Of a stretch of DNA of 64,000 bases, positions 32,901 through 44,790 are shown in pieces. Location: positions 42,306,721 to 42,370,720 of the forward strand of contig CM068385.1 in NCBI GenBank assembly GCA_034770075.1, read 5' to 3'. The notes beneath the pieces were generated by a model. The model was not told where the DNA came from, made no database searches, and saw nothing but the letters and a program-made list of their open reading frames with translations. The position numbers and the translations under genes were made by a program. The stretch is from Aralia elata. Its lineage: Eukaryota; Streptophyta; Magnoliopsida; Apiales; Araliaceae. Position 1 is the stretch's first letter, and every line of letters starts with the position of its first letter.

Positions 32901-33453
32901 TTCCCACTTGGAGCAATAAGCCAAATCAAATTCCAAAAAATACCAAAAATATATCCGAAAACTCCCACTTTTGTACCAAAACTGGTAAATATCTCTACTT
33001 AAAATTAAAATGGGTACTCCCATAATTATTGGGACACATAAAAATAATTATTACGGAGTTTGTCCATTCATCCGGAACAGTCATATTATATATTTCGGAT
33101 ACCGAATAAAACACGATTGGGCTCGAAATGGAAATCTAATACTTGGAAAAATTATTCGTACGCATACACGTATTTATGAAATTTATTAAAGTCGAAAAAG
33201 ACGCAAAAATATTATGGCATGAATGGTGCCTCGATAAGCGTGCCCTGTGAATAGTGAATTTGCGATTTTTCGCGAAGTCAATAAATTCACCCTAACGACA
33301 CTACAACACGTAAAATTCAACACATACACATATTCTAGGTTATAACACAACCTTTAAGCACATAACACATAATAATATAAATAAAAATAAAAATTCATTT
33401 CATTCACACATAAACTCGGGTCACATGGAAATTCAAAATTCCCGATCGTTACA
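29972..33453 (-). repeat. 5' LTR of element A (uninterrupted)
   Basis: 3482 bp. TG...CA ends on the 33453 side (TGTAACGATCGGG on the minus strand). The inner end reads ...CGTCATA, where the left copy has ...TGTCACA. GC-rich dyads at 31792-31805 (arms AGCGCC and GGCGCT) and 31819-31840 (arms TTACAGCGC and GCGCTGTAA around CCCC). A possible TATA (TATAAATA on minus) at 30070-30077 is close to the inner end and uncertain. ORFs inside are not convincing. Confidence 0.92.
31792..31840. promoter_or_regulatory. Pair of GC-rich dyads in the A LTR
   Basis: Two perfect inverted repeats 27 bp apart in an AT-rich setting: 6-nt arms around CC, and 9-nt arms around CCCC. The same pair is in the other LTR at 23426-23474. 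Function is inferred only from symmetry and from similar clusters in other LTRs of the window. Confidence 0.5.
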
Positions 33454-34012
33454 GATGCCATCGCTGGGTATCATCTCAAACGGAACCATACCACCAGATA
33501 TTATCTCTAATGTTATCACTGGGTATCGTCTTTGATGCCATCGTTAAGTATCGTCTCCAACGGACACATCACCAGGTATTGTATCTGATGCCATCGCTAG
33601 GTATCATCTCTAACGGACACATCACCTCGTATCGTCTCCGATGCCATCGTTGGGTATCGTCTCCAACGGACACATCACCGGGTAATGTCTCTGATGCTAT
33701 CGCTGGATATCGTCTCTAACGGCCACATCACCGGGTATCGTCTCCGATGCCATCGCCGGGTATCATTTCTAACGGATACATCACCGGGTATAGTCTCCTA
33801 TGCCATCGCTGGGTATCGTCTCCAACCGAACCATATCACCGGGTATGGTCTCCGATGCCATAGCTGGGTATCGTTTCCAATAAACACATCACCGAGTATC
33901 GTCTCTGATGTCATCGCTGGGTATTGTCTCCAACGACCACATCATTGGGTATCGTCTCTGATGTCATCGCTGGATATGGTCTCCAACGAACATATCACCT
34001 GGTTCGTCTACG
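33454..34012. repeat. 53-bp tandem repeat of element C (right part)
   Basis: Same unit as 3137-3432; landmarks at 33534, 33587, 33640 and 33693 are 53 bp apart. More diverged towards 34012. Confidence 0.9.
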
Positions 34013-34447
34013 ATGGAATCATTTCAACGATTGTTAAATCATTTTTGACCCATTTTCGTTCGTTTTTCTTACTTTCAGATCTCAAGACCTCTCATTATCA
34101 AATTTTAAATTCTTGCAAATGCCACTAGTGATAAATGATAATTTATGATTCGAAAGTGCAACTTTCTTCGCAAGTACACCTATTTGGACCGAAAAGAGAT
34201 ACGCTTTGACCTCAAGTGCACCAAAACGGGTGGGGTGGGACCCACCTAGCTTGGCCGTAGGTGCACCTGCGACTGGCCGTGGTGGGTTATACCCCACACG
34301 GGCCCTCTTCTTTTCTCATTCCTTTTGCCTTCTTTGATACCTCTCTTTCATATCCTCTTATATTCTCGCTTATTTTCTCGCCCGTTCCGCTTCGTAGGGT
34401 TGGATTTCGTCGATTCCGTCATCGTGCATTTGTTCATTGCATTATAG

Positions 34448-35126
34448 GTAACACATTCATTTATGATTTTCACATTTTTGCTTTCATTTTGATATACTAT
34501 GACTGCTAGTTAGTTTAAACATAATGCATTCAAAATGTATGCTTAAATGACTTGATAAAAATATTCGGACTCGATGCATGCATGTATTTCATTATGTCGA
34601 ACATGTAGATGTAAGAATTATCATAATTTGAGATTATTTTCTGTTGCACTTTTTTTTGATAAAAATTATTTATTTTATTGATGGAATTCATTTTATATGC
34701 AAATTTCCTATTTTCCTGATATTTTTATCACCCTTTCATGCCTTCGTTTGATTTTTAGTATTTTGATCCTATCGTATTGTGAATTGTCTATCTTTCTTGG
34801 GTTGTGCCTTAGGTGCCTACAAATGGCTACGTATGCATGCCATCGTGCATGGGGATAGTCCATATTATAGGGGAGACTCTGCCAATTTTTTTTCATGAGT
34901 TGAATAACTGAACAACTGTGTTTATTTTATATCACGCCTAAGTGTAGAAAAATAATGTAGACTCGTTATGATGCACATGCAAACCATGCATGATGTGGTG
35001 ACTTATATTGTCATGCTCTAGGGATCCCCTATCATTTATTGCATTTTAGGTCAGTACAGATGATATTTGAAACATATAGGATAACATAGAAACGTACCTT
35101 ATTCGTGTCGTTTGATTCTTGCTTAG
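34448..35126 (+). other. Putative 5' UTR intron of the antisense gene in element C
   Basis: TAG|GTAACAC donor and CTTAG acceptor two bases before ATG 35129, matching element B. The body includes CTCTGCCAA plus a short T run, as in B. No ORF of note inside. Confidence 0.5.
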
Positions 35127-35128
35127 CC

Positions 35129-36020
35129 ATGGATTCGGATATGTTGAGCAGCTCTATGTCCCATCGGGCTTCTTCTGGGGTTCGTCCTCGTAGGATGGCT
35201 TCTACAGCCCCATCTCCGCGTGTTACGCGACGGCTCGCCGGCTCATGGAGTCATCCATTCGTTAGATTTGTGTTGACCCAGATGACGTTGCCGATGTGGC
35301 TGATGACCTCCCTGATCCAGACGTTGCTGCTTCGCCTGTTTGAGGACGGATGCTTCCTGGAGCTTGAGTAACCATGCTTGATATTCTAGGTTTAGATCTG
35401 AGCCGTCATCCATCAGCGTATTTGTGCGGTAATAAGGTATATGAGAACTTATCTTGTTTTCTTAGTCTTCTTCTTTCGAATGGCAGTTACTTATCCTTTA
35501 TGTGTCACAGGTCCCAGAGTTTACACAACCTCAGGGCAACTGGTTCAGTGTTTATTCTCTTTATCAGGCCCTTCATGCTAATTACCAAGAGCGGGTCGAT
35601 TCTTAGGGTTTTGTGCAGTTCTTTACTATTGCTCCATGTCACTGCCCTTGGGTCTACCTCCGAGCTTTGTCTGAGAGGTGGTTTCATCGGAGCCAGTCGC
35701 TTCATCTACTGAACTACGAGGTAGTGATGACATCCCTAGACTGGCGTTACATCATTGGTATAGAGTTCTCTAGTCAGTGGGTGCCTTTAGAGGCTGACAT
35801 TTTGCCCATGGTTGTTCATGTATTATTGGGATTCTCTCCACGAGATAGGCCTTCAAGGCCCGCAACATCCGTTCTGGCGCCTTGGCTTTTGATGCTATTA
35901 GAGGAATATTATCGGAGCCAATCCCTGATGACCTTGCTTCACGTGATCGGCTCCTACGACGTCTTTTTCTGATCATCATGAGGGGTTGTTTCCTGGCGAA
36001 TAACTCCTGTACGGTTCATT
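35129..36020 (+). pseudogene. Antisense ORF 1 homologue in element C, truncated
   Basis: Exon 1 from ATG 35129 (MDSDMLSSSM, similar to MDPDAHSSSS in B). Intron 35437-35510, then an exon starting VPEFTQPQGNW and containing LSERWFHRSQSLHL and SLDWRYIIGIEF. Stops and shifts are present (TAG at about 35608, a frame change near 35850). Homology to B ends at about 36020, where gag-protease sequence of the opposite strand follows. Confidence 0.65.
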
Positions 36021-36330
36021 TTCGAGCTTTCTCATGACATTGGCTTCGTTATGCCCCATCTTTTTTAGGAACTCCCTCAACTTTTCTTCCGACACTTTCT
36101 TAGTCGTCTTTTTCACTGATTCAGTCACTCGTTTTGGTAGGAACAGAGGATTGTTTTTCGACAAGACTGTCGTGCATTCCGAGGTTTCTTCTAATCCAAT
36201 TCCATAATTCCAAGGGACTGCCTTCAAGCTTATGATGGGATATTGGGATCTAGCCGTCAGCACAATGGACTCTGATGCAGTTATTTCTATAGGGACCTTT
36301 CTGTCTGTTATTCCTGAAAGTAGTATGCAC
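36021..36330 (-). pseudogene. gag-protease fragment of element C
   Basis: Minus-strand residues IISLKAVPWNYG, NNPLFLPKRV and REFLKKMGHNEA align by eye with INSLKTVPWNYG, GNPLYLPGRV and IEFLRRMDHPE of B (about 18360-18570). It is a partial linker segment without an active site. Confidence 0.75.
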
Positions 36331-38134
36331 ACAAGCCAATCATATTTGATATGATGTAGCATATACTTTGTAATCTTATTAATTTATTAATAAAAGAATT
36401 GATTTTCTTAAAAAGGCATTTTACATTATCTACATGGTGCTGTAATATTAAATGTGATAAACTCATAGTTTTGAGCAATGCTTTTAGAATCATGATGGTG
36501 ATCATGCTAATGAGATCTAAATTCAAGATAACTCACAAACTAAAATTGTTCCTAATCGTTGGATTACTAAAAAGGGGATTAGTGAATCCGGATAGATTAG
36601 TACATACGTTGCTTGCTCTTGGGAAGAGGATGATTGATCTCATAATCATTTGTGTGGAGACAATAAAGCAAGTATGTAGGTGCTTATTGGAGAATAAGTT
36701 CACTGAACGTGGCTCGCTAAGGAATACGTAATGGAGTTTTACTCGCCTGTTAATAGGAATTCCTCTAGTGATAGTAGTGCAAGTGATCCTTGGACTTGAG
36801 ATCATCATAGTAACTTGTGTATGATGAGTTATACTTTGACATGTCCCTTAAGACCTTTAAGGTATATCAAAAGGTATGATTGGGTATAATAAGTTGTACA
36901 TGGAGATAGGTGAATGATCAACAAAGAATCTACCACGTCTACTAAAAGATGTGCATGTCCTATATGATTCGATAAATGATAACTCAGTAGTCCTTGGCCA
37001 AGGCAGAATAAAATTAGAAAGGAGTTTCTAATTTACATTATTTAGAGTTATGTATTTAGGAATCGAAATACATATAATTAAATAAAATAAGACTTGATAG
37101 TAAATCCATGTCTTATATTTAATTGGGACATTGTATGGTAGAAGGATTGAATTGTACGGTAACTATGCACTCAAAGGTTCTTTTGTGATTAATGTTGAAA
37201 TCTATATTATCTTGAAAGTCGTTGATCGCTAAGGGGGCTTACCCTTATTGTAGAATAAATATTATTTATTCAAATGAATTAAATAGTTTAATTTATTTAT
37301 TTAAATATAATTAGAATTGTTCTAATTAATTTATTCACAACCGGTTTAATATGGAAAACCTAAAGGGTCACACCGCAAAAGAAAAATATTTATTTAAGAA
37401 GTAAATTGCATAATTGTAATAATAAGTTAAGTGTATTTAATTTAGTCTATGGAGATAGAATAAATTAAATAGCTTAATATTTATTATTTAATATTTTGGA
37501 AATATTAAATATAAATTAATAATAAGAGTCTTATTATTATTATTACTATTACTATTATTTAATTCCTAATAGGGATTGAGAATTAATTAATAGAAGTACT
37601 CTCTCATAAATTCCTAATTGGATTACGAGCATAATTAATTAAAGGGGTTTAATTATAATAGAAACCCTAATCCTAAATAATTTAGGGAAGGATTTTCCTA
37701 CATCTATAAATAAGAGAAGTCTTATCATAGATTAGGGTTACACACTCTTGCATTAGATTGTGGAAAGTACTTGCAATTTTTATAGAGATAGAAACTAGGG
37801 TTTTGCCAACACCCATCTTCTTGAATAACTATTATTCCTTGGTGGATCACCTCTAGAGGCCAAACACTTGGGTGGCTAACGTTGATCAAGCAAAGGAATT
37901 TAGTCGGTGGAATTCAAGGAGAACGCGAAGGAATTAGAGGTGAACTTGTACCCGAGGAAGCTTTAATTCACGAGGGTATAATTCTCTATCTTTATCTCTT
38001 TCGTTAATTGATAATTGAACACAAGGAAAGATCATGGTGATGGTTTGTATGAAAAATTTTAAAATTCGTTTTATCACGCTTCCGCACTATTTATGTAATT
38101 TGATTGCATGCTTGCATTATATACAAACCTAACA
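36331..38134 (+). repeat. LTR-like region of a non-coding LARD/Copia-like element (left edge uncertain)
   Basis: AT-rich sequence ending CCTAACA, one base before an initiator-Met-type PBS, with a TATA box 430 bp upstream of the end. No coding ORF. The start is not clear: no TGTTAGG-like mirror of the end is seen near 36330. From 37046 it is duplicated at 42001-43088. Confidence 0.5.
37705..37712 (+). promoter_or_regulatory. TATA box of the LARD-like LTR (copy 1)
   Basis: TATAAATA in CTATAAATAAGAG, conserved at 42659-42666 in the second copy. Confidence 0.55.
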
Positions 38135-38135
38135 A

Positions 38136-38147
38136 TGGTATCAGAAG
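38136..38147 (+). other. Primer binding site of the LARD-like element (copy 1)
   Basis: TGGTATCAGAAG just after the LTR end CCTAACA. Copy 2 at 43090-43102 reads TGGTATCAGAGGC, closer to the initiator-Met consensus. Confidence 0.65.
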
Positions 38148-38247
38148 CTAATCCTTGTGTTAATTATTGATTTTGATGATTCCATGTATGAATTGATATA
38201 CGATACAATCGGATTTTGGGCAGAAAATGTTTTCTTGAATCTGCATC

Positions 38248-38370
38248 GCGGCGCGACCGCGCCGCTTCCAGTTCATTCTGGAGCGCGGTCGCGCCAGACC
38301 CCAGAAATCGTTTCTAGGGGTGCAGCGCGGCCGCACCGCTCCGAGTTCAATTTGGAGCGCGGCCACGCCG
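38248..38370. promoter_or_regulatory. GC-rich dyad cluster after the LARD-like PBS (copy 1)
   Basis: Four GC-rich inverted-repeat units within 125 bp. The first reads GCGGCGCGACCGCGCCGC, one base from a perfect 18-bp palindrome. Matches 43202-43324. Confidence 0.6.
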
Positions 38371-39832
38371 GTATGCAGAGTTTGAAATTTTTTTGTTTTT
38401 CTCAATTAACATAAATGGTTTATTTAATTAATAAAAGTTTAAAATAAAGATGTTTATTTTATCTGAAATATGATTTCAGATTGCTAAAATTAAAGGAGTT
38501 TAATTTGGATTGGTTTTTTTTGATTAAAATAAAAGAGTTTATTTTGTTTCAAAAACTAAATATTAGCAAAACTTTTGCCCATTAATTGATATCAATGCAT
38601 ATATAGAATAGTTTTATTATTCATGAGATGAATGTTATTTATTGATGCATATGGAGATATGTATGATAATAAATAGGGATTGATTATGGACTATTGACCA
38701 ATGTGTGATTGGATTTATTTTAGAGGATGTTTGAATGTATGGGTTTTTATAAATGAGGTCTACGTACATCGTCTTTTCTAATTTTTCGTAATGTAAATTC
38801 TATCTCCATCCTATGTACTTTCTCTTGACTGCTGATCAAGGTTTCTATTTATTGTAAATAGTATATGTAATAGGATTAGTTAGAATTATTTTTAAAAATT
38901 GGAGACAAATGAGCAAGGAGCGCTTGAAGACCCATTTGTAATGGAGCTCGGGTTTATATGTAATAGTTATATTTAAATTTAATTTTTGCACCCTAGGTTT
39001 GACCTTTTGGTTCACTTAGTGGCTCTAGTGAACCAAACTAGAATAAAAGTCCATAATCGATCTGGGTAGAATATAGTATTCTATATGTGCATGATTATTA
39101 TTATATATATATATACTATATTATCCAACATGCTTTGCATGTTAAATAATATGAGGCGTATTTTATATATATATGTGCATGCGCGCTAAACAAGATGAGA
39201 CTAATAATAACTAACCCCTCAAAGAAATCATATTAAGTCCTAAGCGTTCAAAGATATTTGGAATATCGAACGTCGCCTTCTAGCATGGTAAAGAAATAGA
39301 GTATTAAATATTTAATATGAGTTTGTTGTGTCACCACAAGGCAAGTATTAAATATTTAAGATGTTGCATTATCACATTTGATGCTTATTAAGGAATTGAA
39401 CATTACTGTTTTGTTGTGTCACCACAAGGACGATATTTTTCTCTTCACATATATGGAAGTGCTAGGTTGGACTTAACTTGGATAATTTTGATTCGGATGT
39501 GTCACCACTTGATCAAAATAATCTAAGAGGCAAAATACAAGGAGTTACATAGTGATGTAATTGACAATAGTTGTCTACCTATTTATTTATATATCGTTTG
39601 TTGTGTCACCACAAGGCTATATACATTTGAAATGGGATCCTTATTCTCGCTAGCAAATCTTTAATTAGATTTACCGAACTATATATTGAGGGTAATATAG
39701 TTTGATGAAAAAGTGAGAGATACCAATTTAAAATAAAGACCTAATTTATTTTGGTAATTAATTAAATGAATGTATGCTAAAATATTGTCTATTTCACATG
39801 CAGAATTTAAAAATGTCAAACTCACTATCACT
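38371..39832. other. Non-coding leader of the LARD-like element (copy 1)
   Basis: AT-rich, no ORF. Contains three copies of TTGTGTCACCACAAGG (39326-39341, 39414-39429, 39601-39616) and a variant near 39499. The Athila LTR starts at 39833. Confidence 0.6.
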
Positions 39833-42000
39833 TGATGAGGGTGTTTTATACACACAATTTGGGTACCGTTAACCTTGATAGTTTGTTAGTTTTTGGGACT
39901 GTTATATGGTTTTTAGTTATTTTTATTGTATTTCGAGATAATTTAGTTTTTAGTTATTTTTACATGTTTTACGTTGCTTTGATGCATTTTCATTATGTTT
40001 GAATGGAATAAAGAACGATCGGATCGTTGTTCGTAATGACTCATTATCCGTGTTTTGACGTCTGTGCCCGAATGGTAGTACGATGGAAATTAGTGCTTGG
40101 CGACGCTCGGTGCTTAATAGGATAACATTTGGTAGTTGGGCGTGCACGGCGTCAAGGAGCGTGCACGGCGTGCAGCGTCGACCAAGCCACAAGGGCAAGC
40201 CCGTGCTTAGATATCCGTGCCCGAATGATAATACGGTGAAAATTTGTGTTTGGCGATGCTCGGAGTTTAATTTGATGACATTTGGAAGTTAGGCGTGCAC
40301 GGCGTTGGAAGGCGTGCACGACGTGCGGCATCGGCCAAGCCGTGGGCACGGCATGTAGCAGCTGGGGGCACCAAGTAGGCGTTGGGCATGCGGCACGCGC
40401 GGGCCTCGGCAGCAGGCACGGGCGTGCAGGGCGTTGGGCGCTGGGCGCTCGGCAGCCTCGGCGCTGCGTGTTCGGTAGGCGCTGGCGCTCGGCAGCCTCG
40501 GCAGGCAGACGCGTTGGGCGCGCGCGCTGGGCTCGGCGGCTCGGCAGCGCTGGCATCGCTCGGCAACATTCGGCAGGCAGGCAGGCGCTGGGCGCGGGTA
40601 CATGGGCGCCAGGCGCGGGTGCACGTTGGGCGTGCGACAAATTGGCACACTGGGCGTGCGGCAGGTTGGGGCGCCATTGTGCAGCCAAGGCGTGGGCGCG
40701 CGACGCGGGTGTGCGGCAGCCAGCGTGCGGGCGTGCGGCACTCAGCATGGGCCAACCAGGGCTTGGGCGCGCGTTAGGCAACGTGCGGGTGCGCCAACGC
40801 CGTACTGAATGCGATCTGAGCTCCATTTTGTCCGACTTTGGCTAGGGTTTTCTTGATGGAGGCTATATATAATCTTTTCTAAGCTTCGTAGCAGATATCT
40901 AGGGATAGAGAGGCTACAAAATACATCAAACACCAGGGCTAAAGGCTGCAAATCAAGCTGAATCAAGCTACAAGCCAAGGAACTCAGTCAACAAGAATTA
41001 CAAAACTAAGGAGGAGAGCTAGAAACTAACAGCAACCCAAGGAACAACAACTGAACAACTTCAAAAGTGGTTTCATTTCTAGATTTTCAACTCCTTTGTA
41101 ATTCGAATTTGACAATGTATAAATTAAAATTGATGTTTATTGTAGCTATCATAAACTAACCTTCTATTTTAAGATTGCAATGGAACCCAACACTTAATTT
41201 GAATTGAATTCTCTCTCTATTGATTTTAGTTATTCATGTGTAAATTGATTATCATAACCTTTGCTTTTTGATTAATTGCTTGGCCCGTAATTACCTTGGG
41301 AACCTATATGAACTTGACGAACGGATTATAGGTTAAGACCTAGTTATGATAACATGTGAGAGTATAGATTGTTATGGGTTATTAATCGGATTAAGTGACG
41401 TGTGTCTTATTAATTATCTGCAATAATAGGTATCTTGATAGTAGTTGGGATAGATATATACCTAATTACCGCATGCAACCAATTGAGAATCTAATCTTAA
41501 TGACTTCTGATGTGAAAGTTGGTAATTGAGGGGACGATTAATTAGATTTAGTGACACGTGTCTATTAATCATTCCTGAAGTTAGTCTCTTGGTAGTGTAT
41601 AGGATAGACATATACCTATGCACCGCTTAGGAAGATTCGTGATTGACCATCGACAGAGGCTCTTATGTAGTTTTGATTTCTCGGTTGTCAATTCGTATGT
41701 TATAACTAATTGAAAAGAGAGAGTTAGGAGATTCAAATGACGTATTGGGGGAAATTGTAATCTTAGACCTTTCTATCTTGATATTTTACCGCATTTTATT
41801 CATTACTTGACTTATGAACTCAACCAATCAACAAAAAATCGAACCTTCATCGTTTAAATTAGATCAAATTGATATACGATTGGAACTTGGTTATTATTCG
41901 TCACAATTCCCTGTGGATTCGACTCATATCTTATCATATATTACTTGTGGACCGTGTATATTTGCACGTGTGTGTTTATCGACTGTTAAATCGACCAACA
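39833..42000 (+). repeat. Athila LTR, duplicated copy without its own body
   Basis: 2168 bp from TGATGAGGGTG to ACCAACA. Same sequence as E's 5' LTR (44791-47006). TATATATAA at 40864-40872. No internal region follows; copy 2 of the duplication begins instead. Confidence 0.85.
40130..40800. repeat. GC-rich degenerate tandem array in the Athila LTR (copy 1)
   Basis: Short repeats of the kinds GGCGTGCGGCA, GGGCGCTGGGCGC and GCGTGCACGGCG in an otherwise AT-rich LTR, upstream of the TATA box. Long ORFs on both strands are a composition effect. The second copy (45090-45810) differs in repeat number. Confidence 0.85.
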
Positions 42001-43201
42001 AGTTATGCATTTGGGAATCGAAATACATATAATTAAATAAAATAAGACTTGACAGTAAATCCAGGTCTTATATTTAATTGGGACATTGTATGGTAGAAGG
42101 ATTGAATTGTACGGTAACTATGCACTAAAAGGTTATTTTGTGATTAATGTTGAAATCTATATTATCTTGAAAGTCGTTGATCGCTAAGGGGGCTTACCCT
42201 TATTGTAGAATAAATATTATTTATTTAAATGAATTAAATAGTTTAATTTATTTATTTAAATATAATTAGAATTGTTCTAATTAATTTATTCACAACCGGT
42301 TTAATATGGAGAACCTAAAGGGTCACACCACAAAAGAAAAATATTTATTTAAGAAGTAAATAGCGTAATTGTAATAATAAGTTAAGTGTATTTAATTTAG
42401 TCTATGGAGATAGAATAAATTAAATAGCTTAGTATTTATTATTTAATATTTTGGAAATATTAAATTTAATTAATAAGAAGAGTCTTATTATTATTATTAC
42501 TATTACTATTATTTAATTCCTAATAGGGATTGAGAATTAATTAATAGAAGTACTCTCTCATAAATTCCTAATTGGATTAGGAGCATAATTAATTAAAGGG
42601 GTTTAATTATAATAGAAACCCTAATCCTAAATAATTTAGGGAAGGATTTTCCTACATCTATAAATAAGAGAAGTCTTATCATAGATTAGGGTTATACATT
42701 CTTGCATTATATTGTGGAAAGTACTTGCAATTTTTATAGAGATAGAAACTAGGGTTTTGCCAACACCTATCTTCTTGAATAACTATTCTTCCTTGGTGGA
42801 TCACCTCTAGAGGCCAAACACTTAGTTGGCTAACGTTGATCAAGCAAAGGAATTTAGTCGGTGGAATTCAAGGAGAACGCGAAGGAATTGGAGGTGAACT
42901 TGTACCCGAGGAAGCTTTAATTCACGAGGGTATAATTCTCTATCTCTATCTCTTTCGTTAATTGATAATTGAACACAAGGAAAGATCATGGTGATGGTTT
43001 GTATGAAAAATTTTAAAATCCGTTTTATCACGCTTCCGCACTATTTATGTAATTTGATTGCATGCTTGTGTTATATACAAACCTAACAGTGGTATCAGAG
43101 GCTAATTCTTGTGTTAATTATTGATTTTGATAATTCCATGTATGAATTGATATACGATACGATCGGATTTTGGGCAAAAAAAATTTTCTTGAATCTGCAT
43201 C

Positions 43202-43324
43202 GCGGCGCGGCCGCGCCGCTTCTAGTTCATTCTGGAGCGCGGCCACGCCAGACCCCAGAAATCGTTTATAGGGGTGCAGCGCGGCCGCACCTCTCCGAGT
43301 TCAATTTGGAGCGCAGCCGCGCCG
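43202..43324. promoter_or_regulatory. GC-rich dyad cluster (copy 2)
   Basis: The first unit is an exact 18-bp palindrome, GCGGCGCGGCCGCGCCGC, at 43202-43219. Three more imperfect units follow, each about 35-40 bp apart. Confidence 0.6.
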
Positions 43325-44790
43325 GTATGCAGAGTTTGAAAATTTTTTGTTTTTCTCAATTAACATAAATGGTTTATTTAATTGATAAAAGTTTAAAATA
43401 GAGATGTTTATTTTATTTGAAATATGATTTCAGATTGCTAAAATTAAAGGAGTTTAATTTGGATTTGGTTTTTTTTGATTAAAATAAAAGAGTTTATTTT
43501 GTTTCAAAAACTAAGTATTAGCAAAACTTTTGCCCATTAATTGATATCAATGCATATATAGAATAGTTTTATTATTCATGAGATGAATGTTATTTATTGA
43601 TGCATATAGAGATATGTATGATAATAAATATGGATTGATTATGGACTATTGACCAATGTATGATTGGATTTATTTTAGAGGATGCTTGAATGTATGGGTT
43701 TTTATAAATGGAGTCTACGTACATCGTCTTTTCTAATTTTTCATAATGTAAATTCTATCTCCCTCCTATGTAATTTCCCTTGACTGCTGATGAAGGTTTC
43801 TATTTATTGTAAATAGTATATGTAATAGGATTAGTTTGAATTATTTTGAAAAATTGGAGACAAATGAGCAAGGAGCGCTTAAAGACCCATTTATAATGGA
43901 GCTCGGGTTTAAATGTAATAGTTATATTTAAATTTAATTCTTGCACCCTAGGTTTGACCTTTTGGTTCACTTAGTGGCTCTAGTGAACTAAACTAGAATA
44001 AAAGTCCATAATCGATCCGGGTAGAATATAGTATTCTATATGTGCATGATTACTATATATATATATATATTATATATATTATCCAACATATTTCGCATGT
44101 TAAATAATATGATGTGTATTTTATATATATATGTGCATGCGCGCTAAACAAGATGAGACTAATAATAACAAACCCCTCAAAGAAATCATATTAAGTCCTA
44201 AGCGTTCAAAGATATTTGGAATATCGAACGTCGCCTTCTAGCATGGTAAAGAAATAGAGTATTAAATATTTAATATGAGTTTGTTGTGTCACCACAAGGC
44301 AAGTATTAAATATTTAAGATGTTGCATTATCACATTTGATGCTTATTAAGGAATTGAACATTACTGTTTTGTTGTGTCACCACAAGGACGGTATTTTTCT
44401 CTTCACATATATGGAAGTACTAGGTTGGACTTAACTTGGATAATTTTGATTCGGATGTGTCACCACTTGATCAAAATAATCTAAGAGGCAAAATACAAGG
44501 AGTTACATAGTGATGTAATTGACAATAGTTGTCTACCTATTTATTTATATATCATTTGTTGTGTCACCACAAGGCTATATACATTTGAAATGGGATCCTT
44601 ATTCTCGCTAGCAAATCTTTAATTAGATTTGTCGAACTATATATTGAGGGTAATATAGTTTGATGAAAAAGTGAGAGATACAAATTTAAAATAAAGACCT
44701 AATTTATTTTGATAATTAATTAAATGAATGTATGCTAAAATATTATCTATTTCACATGCAGAATTTAAAAATGTCAAACTCACTAACACT
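43325..44790. other. Non-coding leader of the LARD-like element (copy 2)
   Basis: No ORF. TTGTGTCACCACAAGG at 44284-44299, 44372-44387 and 44569-44584, as in copy 1. Confidence 0.6.

Larger units (their letters stand above)
3433..33453 (-). mobile_element. Element A: Ty3/Gypsy chromovirus (Tekay/Del-like), with element B nested in its 3' LTR
   Basis: Two LTRs of about 3.48 kb flank gag and pol on the minus strand. The left LTR is split by element B (4943-23114). Without B and its extra 5-bp duplication A is about 11.8 kb. PBS at 29956-29968, PPT at 25085-25097, TG...CA ends and a 5-bp target duplication with one mismatch define it. The C-terminal chromodomain and LTR start TGTAACGATC point to the chromovirus branch, probably Tekay. 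LTRs are nearly identical by eye, so insertion is fairly recent. Confidence 0.88.
33454..36330 (-). mobile_element. Element C, right fragment: 3' UTR, antisense ORF and gag-protease piece
   Basis: Continues the 53-bp array cut by A, then the antisense gene homologous to aORF1 of B, then directly a gag-protease fragment on the minus strand. All sequence corresponding to aORF2, integrase, RNase H and RT of B is missing, so C carries a large internal deletion at about 36020. Its end near 36330 is where similarity to B stops. Confidence 0.78.
37046..42000. repeat. Tandem segmental duplication, copy 1 (4955 bp)
   Basis: Covers part of the LARD-like LTR, its downstream leader and an Athila LTR. 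Copy 2 follows directly at 42001-47006. Both begin AGTTATG and end ACCAACA, exactly at the LTR end. The copies differ by a few percent by eye. The unit is [AGTTA]TG...CA[AGTTA], so it also mimics an LTR with a 5-bp target duplication. Confidence 0.93.

Noticed and set aside
38136..38147. Fragment of an initiator-Met tRNA gene
   Set aside because: Only the 3' complementary primer site is present, without a cloverleaf, and it directly follows an LTR end. The same holds for the tRNA-Asp-type sites at 47013, 54823 and 60329.
40082..40845. ORFs up to 224 codons on both strands in the GC-rich LTR array, and the equivalents at 45225-45825
   Set aside because: GC-rich low-complexity sequence rarely contains stops. 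The peptides are repetitive and the second copy has different frames.
37051..42000. A genuine 5-kb solo LTR with AGTTA target duplication
   Set aside because: Kept only as an alternative. The unit contains an internal LTR end plus PBS and a separate complete Athila LTR, so a segmental duplication with AGTT microhomology is simpler.
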